DNA from: Citrobacter sp. FP75 | GTDB lineage: Bacteria; Pseudomonadota; Gammaproteobacteria; Enterobacterales; Enterobacteriaceae | Assembly: GCF_018342065.1 (NCBI RefSeq) | Contig: NZ_JAFDOE010000002.1 | Coordinates: 434,001 to 498,000, forward strand | Direction: 5' to 3' | Length of the DNA stretch: 64,000 bases | The notes under the pieces: generated by a model | Database searches by the model: none | What the model was told of the DNA's origin: nothing | Seen by the model: the letters and a program-made list of their open reading frames with translations, nothing else | In this document: piece after piece, positions 7,577-15,786 of the stretch | Layout of the letters: each line of letters opens with the position of its first letter | Numbering within the stretch: position 1 is the first letter of the stretch | Made by a program: the position numbers and the translations under genes

Positions 7577-8806
7577 CTAGCCGAAAAACATCACCGAAAC
7601 ACACAGTAAACCGACAGTCAGGGTAATCAGATTACCCACTGAACGATACGGTTTGAGTGCTGGGATCAGATAGGTAGACAGCGTTGGCATGATGAACAAA
7701 ATCATGGCAATCAGCGGCCCACTGATAGCGTAAATCATTGAAATGGCATTAGGGTTAATGCAGCAAACGATAAACGTGATGGTTGAGACCAGCATAATAG
7801 ACAGGGCGCGGTTAAAGGCCCGGCTTTTCTTCACTCCCACCTGATGCAGCGATGTTTTCACCACCTCTGTGGCCCCTTCAATCACGCCAAAGTAGGTACC
7901 GAGGAACGATTTTGACATCGCTACCACGGCGACGATGATCCCGGAAATCGACAGCCAGGCTGGCGCGTTGGGCATCATCGACAGCGCTGACAGAATGGTC
8001 ACGCCCTCGTGTTTAGCATCTTCAATGTAATTTACGGGAATCGACAACAGGCAACTGAAGACGAAAAACAGCACGCTCAGGCAGATGATGATGTAGGCTA
8101 CCTTCATGATTTTTTTGCATTTACCCATGGCCTGCTCGCCGTATTTCTCACGTCTGTCGATAGCAAACGTGGAGATAATGGGCGTATGGCTAAAAGCGAA
8201 AACCATCACGGGAATAGATATCCAGACCTGATGAAGCGTGTGCTGATCGAAAGACATTTGGCCGGTGAGTAACGTCGGCTGCCAGCTTCCGGTCAGGTAG
8301 AGCGACAGGAACAAAAAGTACGCGATGAGCGGGAACACCAGAAAGCCCATCACCCGGATGGTGATTTGTCGACCCATCAGAAAAATCAAATTCAGCACCA
8401 GCACCACGCCCAGGCTGACCAGCATGCGCACGCGAAGATCTATCTCGATATGCTTTGCCAGCTGTTCGGTGAGTGAATTGGTGATCGCCACGGCGTAGAT
8501 CAGCACCACCACAAAGAAGGCAATAAAATAGAGAGTGGTGATCAGGCTGCCTATTTTTTTGCCGTAATAGTGGTTGACCGCACCGGTGATCCCTTCACCC
8601 GCAGAGGTTTTTGACGACAGGATAAACTGGCACAGCGCCTTGTGCGGCCAGTAGGTTAAAGGCCAGGCGACGAGTGCAGTGATAAACAGCACCACCGCAC
8701 CCGCAGAACCCAGCTGGATGGGGAGGAAAAGGGTTCCTGCGCCGACGGCAGTCCCATATAACGCGAAGCTCCAGAGAGTCTCTTCTTTTGACCAAATTTT
8801 CGACAT
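7577..8806 (-). CDS. yqeG: YqeG, HAAAP-family amino acid permease
   Basis: A 409-residue inner-membrane protein with about 11 membrane segments, of the hydroxy/aromatic amino acid permease family that includes SdaC and TdcC. Length and sequence fit E. coli YqeG. The N-terminal TAVGAGTLFLPI is the family's first-helix substrate/ion motif. Probably a proton- or sodium-coupled serine or threonine importer; the substrate of YqeG is an inference from the family. It has its own promoter region to the right (8807-8947) and is transcribed toward the composite repeat. Confidence 0.92.
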   Translation of the reverse strand: MSKIWSKEETLWSFALYGTAVGAGTLFLPIQLGSAGAVVLFITALVAWPLTYWPHKALCQFILSSKTSAGEGITGAVNHYYGKKIGSLITTLYFIAFFVVVLIYAVAITNSLTEQLAKHIEIDLRVRMLVSLGVVLVLNLIFLMGRQITIRVMGFLVFPLIAYFLFLSLYLTGSWQPTLLTGQMSFDQHTLHQVWISIPVMVFAFSHTPIISTFAIDRREKYGEQAMGKCKKIMKVAYIIICLSVLFFVFSCLLSIPVNYIEDAKHEGVTILSALSMMPNAPAWLSISGIIVAVVAMSKSFLGTYFGVIEGATEVVKTSLHQVGVKKSRAFNRALSIMLVSTITFIVCCINPNAISMIYAISGPLIAMILFIMPTLSTYLIPALKPYRSVGNLITLTVGLLCVSVMFFG

Positions 8807-8947
8807 TATTTGAACGTATCAACTATAAAATAAACAAAAAGAAGCGCAATTTACCACAAATGAGAGGGGCTGGGGGAGGTGCGAACAAGTGGGTGGTGAA
8901 TGGATGAATAGCCGGAATGGGGAAAGTTCCGACTATTCATTGGATTA

Positions 8948-9403
8948 TCAGGCAGTAACGCGCTGCTGGCGACGCTTCATCACGCGCTCGCGCAAGGTGT
9001 CATATGCCCAGTTATAAAACATGGTGTACGGCAGGAAGAACAGGAAGAAACCTATTTCCAGTGTGAATGCCTGTAGCAGGCTGACGTTCAGCACATATGC
9101 CACAATGCTCACCCCGATAACGATAAAACCACTCTCAAAACCTAACGCATGAAATGCGCGTACTTTAGCCGTACGTTTCACCAGATGTGACGGCCACAAG
9201 CGGTCAAACAGAGCGTTATAAATGATATTCCAGATCATCGCCGTAGTCGCCAGAAGTACGGTCAATCCGCCCATTTCCAGCACCGAGCGCTGCATCAACC
9301 ATGCGGTGGTTGGCGCGAGAACCGCGGTAGCAATGCCCTCAAAACAGACGGCGTGAAAAATACGCTCCAGTAACGAGCGGCGTTGGACTGTATCGTGTTG
9401 CAT
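8948..9403 (-). CDS. PACE-family efflux transporter (AceI-like)
   Basis: A 151-residue membrane protein with four predicted helices made of two bacterial-transmembrane-pair (DUF2061-type) repeats. The first helix holds CFEG, with the conserved membrane glutamate needed for transport in AceI. PACE proteins are proton-coupled exporters of chlorhexidine, other biocides and, physiologically, short-chain diamines. It is divergent from a LysR-type regulator with a 101-bp gap, the usual arrangement for such pumps. E. coli K-12 does not have this pair between yqeG and yqeF, so it looks like a lineage-specific insertion or a loss elsewhere. Confidence 0.85.
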   Translation of the reverse strand: MQHDTVQRRSLLERIFHAVCFEGIATAVLAPTTAWLMQRSVLEMGGLTVLLATTAMIWNIIYNALFDRLWPSHLVKRTAKVRAFHALGFESGFIVIGVSIVAYVLNVSLLQAFTLEIGFFLFFLPYTMFYNWAYDTLRERVMKRRQQRVTA

Positions 9404-9504
9404 AACCTAAAACCTTCTTTGATGCCCGGATAACGGAATGGTGGCAATTTTATCGTTTTATGTGATATCTAAAAGATAGAATCCATCGATAAAGTAGATA
9501 CTTC

Positions 9505-10389
9505 ATGCGCTACTCCCCTGAGGCATTAACGGCATTTGTTGAGACCGTGTCCTGCGGTTCGTTTTCTGCGGCGGCGCGGCGGTTACGCAAAAGCCAGTCC
9601 ACCATCAGCACGGCGATAGCCAATCTGGAAGCCGATCTCGGCTTTGCGCTGTTTGACCGCACTTCGCGCCAGCCAGTGCTCACTGAACAAGGTAAGCGGG
9701 TACTCGGTTATGTGCAGGCGATTCTGTCGGCGAGCGATCGGCTGGACGAAGCGGCAATTTCGCTGTCGGGCGAAACGGAAGCACGTCTGACCTTTGTGCT
9801 TTCGGACACGCTGCACCCTGATGTGCTGGAAGAATTGATGGTGCAGTTTGACCGACTGTTTCCGCATACCGAATTTGAATGTCTGATTGGCGAAGATGAG
9901 GACGTGATCGATCTGCTGCAAAAGGGGCGTGCGCAGGTTGGTCTGATTGAAGCGCGAGAGGATTACCCCACGGACATGGGCGTCACGCGCCTGCCGATGC
10001 AAACCTTGATGGGGTTGTACGTTGCGGCTTCGCATCCGCTGGCGGCGCAGGAAAAACTGCAGTGGGAGCAGCTGCATACCTGGCGCGAGCTGCGTCTGAA
10101 TACCTATCTGGAAAGCGGCACCAACGTGGCGCGCGGTCCCGTGTGGTCCGCTCCCAACTATTTATTATTACTGAGTATGGCAGTGCAGGGGTTTGGCTGG
10201 TGCACGCTGCCTTGCGCGCTGGTGGAGGAATTTGCCGCGGAGAAGCCGCTGGTGCAACTGAAGGTCCCCGGCTGGCCAAAAGCTATCTCTATCGACCTGC
10301 TGTGGAACAAGAAATCCCCGCCTGGCGTGGCGGGAAGCTGGCTACGCGATCATTTACAGCAGGGTGGCATCACGATGACAGATAAATGA
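9505..10389 (+). CDS. LysR-family regulator next to the PACE pump
   Basis: A 294-residue LysR-type regulator. Residues 1-60 form the winged helix-turn-helix (FVETVSCGSFSAAARRLRKSQSTIS), followed by a substrate-binding domain. Divergence from the PACE transporter gene and the short shared promoter region suggest that it controls that gene and itself. An imperfect inverted stretch rich in A/T (9451-9494) could be the operator, but I cannot define it. The effector is unknown. Confidence 0.88.
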   Translation: MRYSPEALTAFVETVSCGSFSAAARRLRKSQSTISTAIANLEADLGFALFDRTSRQPVLTEQGKRVLGYVQAILSASDRLDEAAISLSGETEARLTFVLSDTLHPDVLEELMVQFDRLFPHTEFECLIGEDEDVIDLLQKGRAQVGLIEAREDYPTDMGVTRLPMQTLMGLYVAASHPLAAQEKLQWEQLHTWRELRLNTYLESGTNVARGPVWSAPNYLLLLSMAVQGFGWCTLPCALVEEFAAEKPLVQLKVPGWPKAISIDLLWNKKSPPGVAGSWLRDHLQQGGITMTDK

Positions 10390-10492
10390 TACACATTTCC
10401 TTTGTGATAAAAATCACCATTTTTTAAACAACTAAGATAACTATTCTTAACAATCATCTACTATGACGCTGTTATTTTGCGCTGAGGTGGTG

Positions 10493-11671
10493 ATGAAAGA
10501 GGTTGTGATAGTGGGGGCGTTACGGACACCGATTGGCTGCTTCCAGGGAACGCTGGCGCGTCACTCTGCCGTTGAGCTAGGCAGTATGGTGGTCAGGGCG
10601 TTAATGGAACGCACCGGAGTGGATGTTCACGCAATTGATGAAGTCATCCTCGGTCAGGTGCTCACGGCGGGTGCAGGGCAAAACCCGGCGCGCCAGTCCG
10701 CTATCAACGGGGGGCTACCTAATACCGTTTCAGCCATCACCATTAACGATGTTTGTGGCTCGGGCCTGAAAGCGCTGCATCTGGCGACCCAGGCTATCCA
10801 GTGTGGCGAAGCCGATATTGTGATTGCCGGCGGGCAAGAGAACATGAGCCGCGCGCCACATGTCCTGACTGACAGTCGTACCGGGGCACAGTTGGGTAAC
10901 AGTCAACTGGTCGACAGTCTGGTGCATGACGGGCTGTGGGATGCCTTCAACGATTACCATATGGGCGTTACTGCAGAAAACCTGGCGCGGGAATACGGTA
11001 TCAGCCGTGAATTACAGGATGCCTACGCGCTTCATTCGCAGCATAAAGCACGGATGGCAATCGATGCCGGACGCTTTAAAGATGAAATTGTGCCGGTGGT
11101 GACGCAGCGTAACGGGCAATCGATCGTGGTGGACACCGACGAACAGCCAAGAACCGATGCCAGCGCTGAAGGACTGGCGCGTCTGGATCCTACCTTTGAC
11201 AGGCTCGGTTCCGTTACGGCAGGTAATGCGTCATCCATCAACGATGGTGCCGCTGCCGTGATGATGATGAGCGAATCCAGGGCCAGGGAACTGAATTTAC
11301 CCGTGCTGGCGCGTATTCGCGCCTTTGCCAGCGTCGGGGTCGATCCGGCATTGATGGGCATTGCGCCAGTGTATGCGACCCGGCGCTGCCTTGAGCGAGT
11401 TGGCTGGCAACTGGCGGATGTCGACCTTATCGAAGCCAACGAAGCCTTCGCCGCGCAGGCGCTTTCCGTCGGGAAAATGCTGGAGTGGGATGAACGGCGG
11501 GTGAATGTGAACGGCGGAGCCATTGCGCTGGGTCATCCGATTGGCGCATCGGGTTGCCGTATTCTGGTTTCGCTGGTTCACGAAATGGTTAAACGTCGGG
11601 CGCACAAGGGCCTGGCAACGCTGTGTATCGGCGGTGGTCAGGGCGTCGCGCTCGCCATTGAACGCGATTAA
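10493..11671 (+). CDS. yqeF: YqeF, acetyl-CoA acetyltransferase (thiolase)
   Basis: A thiolase II family protein of 392 residues matching E. coli YqeF. Catalytic elements are visible: the nucleophile in NDVCGSGLKAL (Cys near residue 88), NEAFAAQ, the GHPIGASG histidine near 348, and the CIGGGQG cysteine near 378. It should condense or split acetoacetyl-CoA and acetyl-CoA in the cytoplasm. An in-frame start ten codons upstream exists, but GAGGTGG directly before 10493 fits the shorter protein. Its role alongside kduID is not evident; the neighbourhood is conserved with E. coli. Confidence 0.93.
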   Translation: MKEVVIVGALRTPIGCFQGTLARHSAVELGSMVVRALMERTGVDVHAIDEVILGQVLTAGAGQNPARQSAINGGLPNTVSAITINDVCGSGLKALHLATQAIQCGEADIVIAGGQENMSRAPHVLTDSRTGAQLGNSQLVDSLVHDGLWDAFNDYHMGVTAENLAREYGISRELQDAYALHSQHKARMAIDAGRFKDEIVPVVTQRNGQSIVVDTDEQPRTDASAEGLARLDPTFDRLGSVTAGNASSINDGAAAVMMMSESRARELNLPVLARIRAFASVGVDPALMGIAPVYATRRCLERVGWQLADVDLIEANEAFAAQALSVGKMLEWDERRVNVNGGAIALGHPIGASGCRILVSLVHEMVKRRAHKGLATLCIGGGQGVALAIERD

Positions 11672-11733
11672 CGACCTTAGGTTTCCCTTCTCAAACGCCT
11701 TCCCTGCTGTATCACTTCTGCACCTGTAAAAAA

Positions 11734-11751
11734 GCCCTCCAGCGGGAGGGC
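11734..11751 (-). terminator. Hairpin with T-run on the minus strand, after yqeF
   Basis: GCCCTCC at 11734-11740 pairs with GGAGGGC at 11745-11751. The A-run lies to the left (11728-11733), so the U-tract follows the hairpin only for leftward transcripts. As placed it would stop antisense transcription into yqeF; for yqeF mRNA it is a hairpin without a good U-tract. Confidence 0.5.
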
Positions 11752-11796
11752 AAGGCCAGTGGCAGAAACATACATTCTAAAACCTCGTCAATTTAT

Positions 11797-11811
11797 CAAA
11801 ACAATGTTTCA
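11797..11811 (-). promoter_or_regulatory. Candidate KdgR box, distal
   Basis: On the minus strand this reads TGAAACATTGTTTTG, close to the KdgR consensus of enterobacteria (TGAAA, short spacer, TTTCA). It lies about 360 bp before kduI and pairs with a second, nearly identical site at 12028. Confidence 0.5.
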
Positions 11812-12027
11812 TTTCATGTGGTTGACAGCGCAATTTGTTAGAAATGGCGTGTGAACGTGTCTTTAGCACGACTGTATTTTCAGTGCGTTATCCCTGCCGC
11901 TACTGCGTTACTCTTTTGATTTATCACATATCTAATTGTTTTAAATGATTTTATTTGAATCAATATTGCTATTTATAGACGCTAGCGTGATCGCAGCTAC
12001 ACTTTTGATATTAACTTACATAAAAAG

Positions 12028-12050
12028 TGAAACATCGTTTTAGTTATAAT
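12028..12050 (+). promoter_or_regulatory. Candidate KdgR box and -10 box of kduI
   Basis: TGAAACATCGTTTTA (12028-12042) shares 13 of 15 bases with the distal site and lies just upstream of a perfect TATAAT (12045-12050). There is no good -35 hexamer. KdgR is the known repressor of kdu genes in enterobacteria, and a site at this spot would block RNA polymerase. The rest of the 484-bp gap (11672-12155) is A/T-rich with no other feature I can support. Confidence 0.6.
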
Positions 12051-12076
12051 TGAAAACGTGTTCCGGGAGGGATATC

Positions 12077-12193
12077 ATGAACGCATTAGGCAAAAACGGA
12101 ACAGCGTTTTGCTATCGTTCAAGAATTCACGGTCAATTTATCACTGGAGGTAAATGTGGACGTAAGACAAAGTATTCACAGTGCGCATGCTAA
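12077..12193 (+). CDS. Possible 38-residue leader ORF overlapping kduI start
   Basis: An ATG at 12077 is preceded by a strong GGGAGGG (12065-12071) and opens 38 codons ([12 protein letters not shown]...) that end in TAA at 12191-12193, 35 bases inside kduI. The kduI ribosome site is within this frame. It could be a leader peptide that couples translation to kduI, or chance. No match to a known protein is recognised. Confidence 0.3.
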   Translation: MNALGKNGTAFCYRSRIHGQFITGGKCGRKTKYSQCAC

Positions 12194-12992
12194 AACCCTG
12201 GACACTCAGGCGCTGCGTAATGAATTTTTGGTAGAGCAGGTATTTGTCGCAGACGAATACACCATGGTTTACAGCCACATCGACCGCATCATTGTTGGTG
12301 GCATTATGCCAGTGGCCAAAACTGTTTCCGTTGGCGGTGAAGTCGGCAAACAGTTGGGCGTAACGTATTTCCTCGAGCGTCGTGAATTAGGCGTGATCAA
12401 CATCGGTGGTCCGGGCACGATTACCGTTGACGATCAGTGCTATGAGATTGGTCATCGCGATGCGTTGTACATCGGGAAAGGGGCAAAAGAAGTCGTTTTT
12501 GCGAGTCTTGATGCAGCGAAACCGGCGAAGTTTTACTACAACTGCGCGCCAGCACACACGACTTATCCAACCAAAAAAGTCACGCCAGCAGACGTTGCGC
12601 CAGTTACTCTGGGTGATGACCTCACCAGTAACCGTCGTACCATCAACAAATACTTCGTGCCGGATGTGCTGGAAACCTGCCAGTTGAGCATGGGGCTGAC
12701 CGAACTGGCGCCGGGCAACCTGTGGAACACTATGCCATGCCATACCCATGAACGCCGTATGGAAGTCTATTTCTACTTCAACATGGAAGAAGACACCTGC
12801 GTATTCCATATGATGGGGCAGCCTCAGGAAACGCGTCATATTGTGATGCATAACGAGCAGGCCGTCATTTCCCCAAGCTGGTCTATTCACTCTGGCGTTG
12901 GCACAAAAGCCTATACGTTCATTTGGGGCATGGTCGGCGAAAACCAGGTCTTTGATGACATGGATCACGTCGCAGTAAAAGATCTGCGCTAG
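12156..12992 (+). CDS. kduI: 5-keto-4-deoxyuronate isomerase KduI
   Basis: Converts 5-keto-4-deoxyuronate to 2,5-diketo-3-deoxygluconate in breakdown of pectin- and glycosaminoglycan-derived hexuronates. The 278-residue length equals E. coli KduI, and the zinc site [12 protein letters not shown] (about residues 196-207) is present, with the further histidine in WSIHSG. The start is GTG (12156) behind GGAGG at 12146-12150. It precedes kduD by 57 bases, so the two are one operon. Upstream KdgR-like boxes suggest induction by ketodeoxyuronates. Confidence 0.96.
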   Translation: MDVRQSIHSAHAKTLDTQALRNEFLVEQVFVADEYTMVYSHIDRIIVGGIMPVAKTVSVGGEVGKQLGVTYFLERRELGVINIGGPGTITVDDQCYEIGHRDALYIGKGAKEVVFASLDAAKPAKFYYNCAPAHTTYPTKKVTPADVAPVTLGDDLTSNRRTINKYFVPDVLETCQLSMGLTELAPGNLWNTMPCHTHERRMEVYFYFNMEEDTCVFHMMGQPQETRHIVMHNEQAVISPSWSIHSGVGTKAYTFIWGMVGENQVFDDMDHVAVKDLR

Positions 12993-13049
12993 TCGCGGGC
13001 GGCAACTCAGCCTGTCGGTGATGGGCAATATGATAAATAAGGATTAACA

Positions 13050-13811
13050 ATGATTTTGAATGCATTCTCTCTTGAAGGTAAAGTCGCCGTTGTGACCGGT
13101 TGTGACACCGGTCTGGGCCAGGGTATGGCGCTGGGTCTGGCGGAAGCGGGCTGCGATATCGTGGGTATCAACATCGTTGAACCGACCGAAACCATCGAAC
13201 GCGTTACCGCGCTGGGTCGTCGCTTTTTAAGCCTGACCGCCGACCTGCGTCAGATTGACGGCATCCCGGCGCTGCTGGAGCGCGCAGTGGCAGAATTCGG
13301 CCATATAGACATTCTGGTCAACAACGCGGGTCTTATTCGTCGTGATGATGCGATCGATTTCAGCGAAAAAGACTGGGATGACGTGATGAACCTGAACATT
13401 AAGAGCGTATTCTTTATGTCCCAGGCGGCGGCGAAGCACTTTATCGCTCAGGGCAACGGCGGCAAAATTATTAACATCGCCTCCATGCTTTCTTTCCAGG
13501 GCGGCATCCGCGTTCCGTCTTACACCGCATCAAAAAGCGGTGTGATGGGCGTCACCCGTCTGATGGCGAACGAGTGGGCAAAACACAATATCAATGTCAA
13601 TGCGATTGCACCGGGCTACATGGCGACCAACAACACGCAACAGCTGCGGGCTGATGAGCAGCGTAGCGCAGAAATCCTCGATCGCATCCCGGCGGGCCGC
13701 TGGGGTCTGCCTGACGATCTGAAGGGACCGATCGTGTTCCTGGCATCCAGCGCATCTGACTACATCAACGGCTATACCGTTGCGGTAGACGGTGGCTGGT
13801 TGGCGCGTTAA
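13050..13811 (+). CDS. kduD: 2-dehydro-3-deoxy-D-gluconate 5-dehydrogenase KduD
   Basis: A short-chain dehydrogenase/reductase of 253 residues. The cofactor motif TGCDTGLGQG is near residue 17, NNAG near 88, and the catalytic Tyr-Lys in SYTASKSG near 156-160. It reduces 2,5-diketo-3-deoxygluconate with NADH to 2-keto-3-deoxygluconate, the step after KduI. Second gene of kduID; a clear terminator follows. Confidence 0.96.
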   Translation: MILNAFSLEGKVAVVTGCDTGLGQGMALGLAEAGCDIVGINIVEPTETIERVTALGRRFLSLTADLRQIDGIPALLERAVAEFGHIDILVNNAGLIRRDDAIDFSEKDWDDVMNLNIKSVFFMSQAAAKHFIAQGNGGKIINIASMLSFQGGIRVPSYTASKSGVMGVTRLMANEWAKHNINVNAIAPGYMATNNTQQLRADEQRSAEILDRIPAGRWGLPDDLKGPIVFLASSASDYINGYTVAVDGGWLAR

Positions 13812-13831
13812 TTCGCCCTCCCGTATCAACG

Positions 13832-13856
13832 AACCCTGCCAACTGGCAGGGTTTTT
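13832..13856 (+). terminator. Rho-independent terminator of kduID
   Basis: ACCCTGCC and GGCAGGGT form a GC-rich stem right after kduD, followed by TTTTT. Confidence 0.85.
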
Positions 13857-13877
13857 CAGTTTAGCATTATAGAGAAC

Positions 13878-13950
13878 ATGTGATACCGGCTGAGGATTCT
13901 GTTCACCTCAGTTGCATCATTTCTCTGAAGCGCAGATACCCGTGAACGTA
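13878..13950 (+). repeat. Solo copy of the composite-repeat arm end
   Basis: A stretch of 73 bp aligns without gaps to 6857-6929. In the 57-bp core about 47 bases are equal by eye, including GTTCAC, CTCTGAAGC and the 18-base run ending GTGAACGT. The hairpin and GGCTCCCGGC that follow in the composite element are absent here. It lies in the kduD-ygeA gap, about 100 bp before ygeA. Confidence 0.75.
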
Positions 13951-14052
13951 GCGATACTCAGAAAATTAAAAAAGAAATGCTGGCCAACAGATATGGAAAG
14001 TTGATCACATCTTTGGTTCACTGGAGTCACGGTAACGAACGCGAGAACAATG

Positions 14053-14745
14053 ATGAAAACGATCGGTCTGTTAGGCGGTATGAGCTGGGAATCGACCATT
14101 CCTTATTATCGACTCATTAATGAAGGCGTGAAGCAGCGTTTGGGCGGTTTGCATTCGGCGCAGATCCTGCTGCACAGCGTGGATTTCCATGAGATTGAGC
14201 TGTGTCAGAGTCGCGGTGAGTGGGATAAAGCGGGCGATATTCTGGCGCAGGCTGCGCTGGGGTTACAGCAGGCGGGCGCAGAAGGAATTGTGTTGTGTAC
14301 CAACACCATGCATAAGGTGGCCGGGGCGATTGAAACCGCCTGCGATGTGCCGTTTCTGCACATTGCTGATGCGACAGGACGCGCCATCAGCCAGCAGAAA
14401 ATGAGCAACGTGGCGCTGCTCGGCACGCGCTACACCATGGAGCAGGATTTCTACCGCGGGCGCTTACAGACTGAATTTGGCATTAGCACGCCGATCCCCG
14501 AACAGGCTGACCGCCAGAAGATTAACCAGATAATCTTTGATGAGTTGTGTCTCGGCGAATTTAGCGATGCCTCGCGCGATTATTACCTCAGCGTGATTAA
14601 CGCGCTGGCGCGTCAGGGCGCACAGGGGGTTATTTTTGGCTGTACCGAGATTGGTCTGCTGGTTCCCGCAGAGTTAAGCCCGATCCCGGTGTTCGATACG
14701 GCGGCCATTCACGCAGCGGATGCGGTGGAGTTTATGCTGTCGTAG
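14053..14745 (+). CDS. ygeA: YgeA, broad-specificity amino acid racemase
   Basis: A 230-residue member of the aspartate/glutamate racemase superfamily, equal in length to E. coli YgeA. Both catalytic cysteines are visible, in LCTNTMHK (near residue 82) and FGCTEIGLL (near 196), the two-base PLP-free mechanism. E. coli YgeA was reported to racemise several amino acids, best homoserine. Two adjacent ATG codons (14050, 14053) exist; the second matches the usual N-terminus MKTIGLLGG. Its 3' end overlaps the convergent lysR gene by 14 bp. Confidence 0.93.
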   Translation: MKTIGLLGGMSWESTIPYYRLINEGVKQRLGGLHSAQILLHSVDFHEIELCQSRGEWDKAGDILAQAALGLQQAGAEGIVLCTNTMHKVAGAIETACDVPFLHIADATGRAISQQKMSNVALLGTRYTMEQDFYRGRLQTEFGISTPIPEQADRQKINQIIFDELCLGEFSDASRDYYLSVINALARQGAQGVIFGCTEIGLLVPAELSPIPVFDTAAIHAADAVEFMLS

Positions 14746-15667
14746 GCCGGTCTAAAATAGCGTCCAGCGGATCGAGCAGATGCGGAAGATGGGTTTGCAG
14801 ATGTGTCGTGAACGCATCAACCAGCGCTGATGCGGGTCGATGCAATGGGCGGATCAGACTCACGGTAAACGGTACGTTGATACTGAAACGGCGGACGACA
14901 ACGCCGCTGGCGGCATAATCCAGAGCCGTGAGAGGATTGACCACCGAGATCCCCGCCCCGGCACGCACCATCGCACAAACGGAGGCGGCGCTATGCGTCT
15001 CTACGACCATACGCCGTTTTACCTCATGCTCGAGGAACAGGGCATCCAGCAGTTGGCGGTAGCTATCCGTTCGTGACAGGCTAATATAGTTTTCACCCTG
15101 AAAATCCTGTGGCGTTAAAACCGATTTTTCAGCCAGCGGGTGCCCTTGCGGTAATACGCAGACTTCATCTAATGAGAGCAGCTCCGTGCGTTGGGTTCCT
15201 GCAGGGGTATGCAGCGTTTCTGTTATGCCTAAATCGTGACGCTGTGCCGACAGCCACTCCTCCAGCAGGGGGGACTCCTGCGGCACAATCTGAATATTGA
15301 CCTGCGGGAAGCGCGCCAGAAACGGGTGTAGCAGCGATGGCAAAAAGGATTGCGAAAATACCGGCAGACAGACGATAGACAGCTCGCCCTGGCGGAACTC
15401 GCGCAGGCTTTCGGCGGCGCTCACGATCCGCTCCAGACCGTACCAGGAACGCTGTACCTCTTCAAATAACCGCAGCCCTTGCACCGTGGGGTGGAGACGT
15501 CCACGGCTGCGCTCAAACAGCTTTAATCCCAGTACCTGCTCAAACCGCGCCAGCTCGCGGCTGACGGTCGGCTGTGAGGTATTCAGCATCCGCGCGGCTT
15601 CCGTGAGATTTCCTGCCGTCATGATGGCGTGAAAGATTTCGATATGGCGCAAGTTAACGGCAGGCAT
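14732..15667 (-). CDS. lysR: LysR, activator of lysA
   Basis: The founding LysR-family regulator, 311 residues as in E. coli. The N-terminal helix-turn-helix includes [24 protein letters not shown]. It activates lysA, which lies divergently 119 bp away, when diaminopimelate is high and lysine is low, and it represses itself. A TTG two codons upstream is possible, but the ATG at 15667 has an AGGA six bases before it and restores the family length. Confidence 0.96.
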   Translation of the reverse strand: MPAVNLRHIEIFHAIMTAGNLTEAARMLNTSQPTVSRELARFEQVLGLKLFERSRGRLHPTVQGLRLFEEVQRSWYGLERIVSAAESLREFRQGELSIVCLPVFSQSFLPSLLHPFLARFPQVNIQIVPQESPLLEEWLSAQRHDLGITETLHTPAGTQRTELLSLDEVCVLPQGHPLAEKSVLTPQDFQGENYISLSRTDSYRQLLDALFLEHEVKRRMVVETHSAASVCAMVRAGAGISVVNPLTALDYAASGVVVRRFSINVPFTVSLIRPLHRPASALVDAFTTHLQTHLPHLLDPLDAILDRPTTA

Positions 15668-15786
15668 GGGCAATCCTCGAGTCAGTTAGTCCATATCATT
15701 TTTGCATAGACTCACGATAAAACGATATTTTTTATTCTCTTCTGGCTGTGGCGTAATCATAAAAAAGATAATGACTGGAGTCCGCT

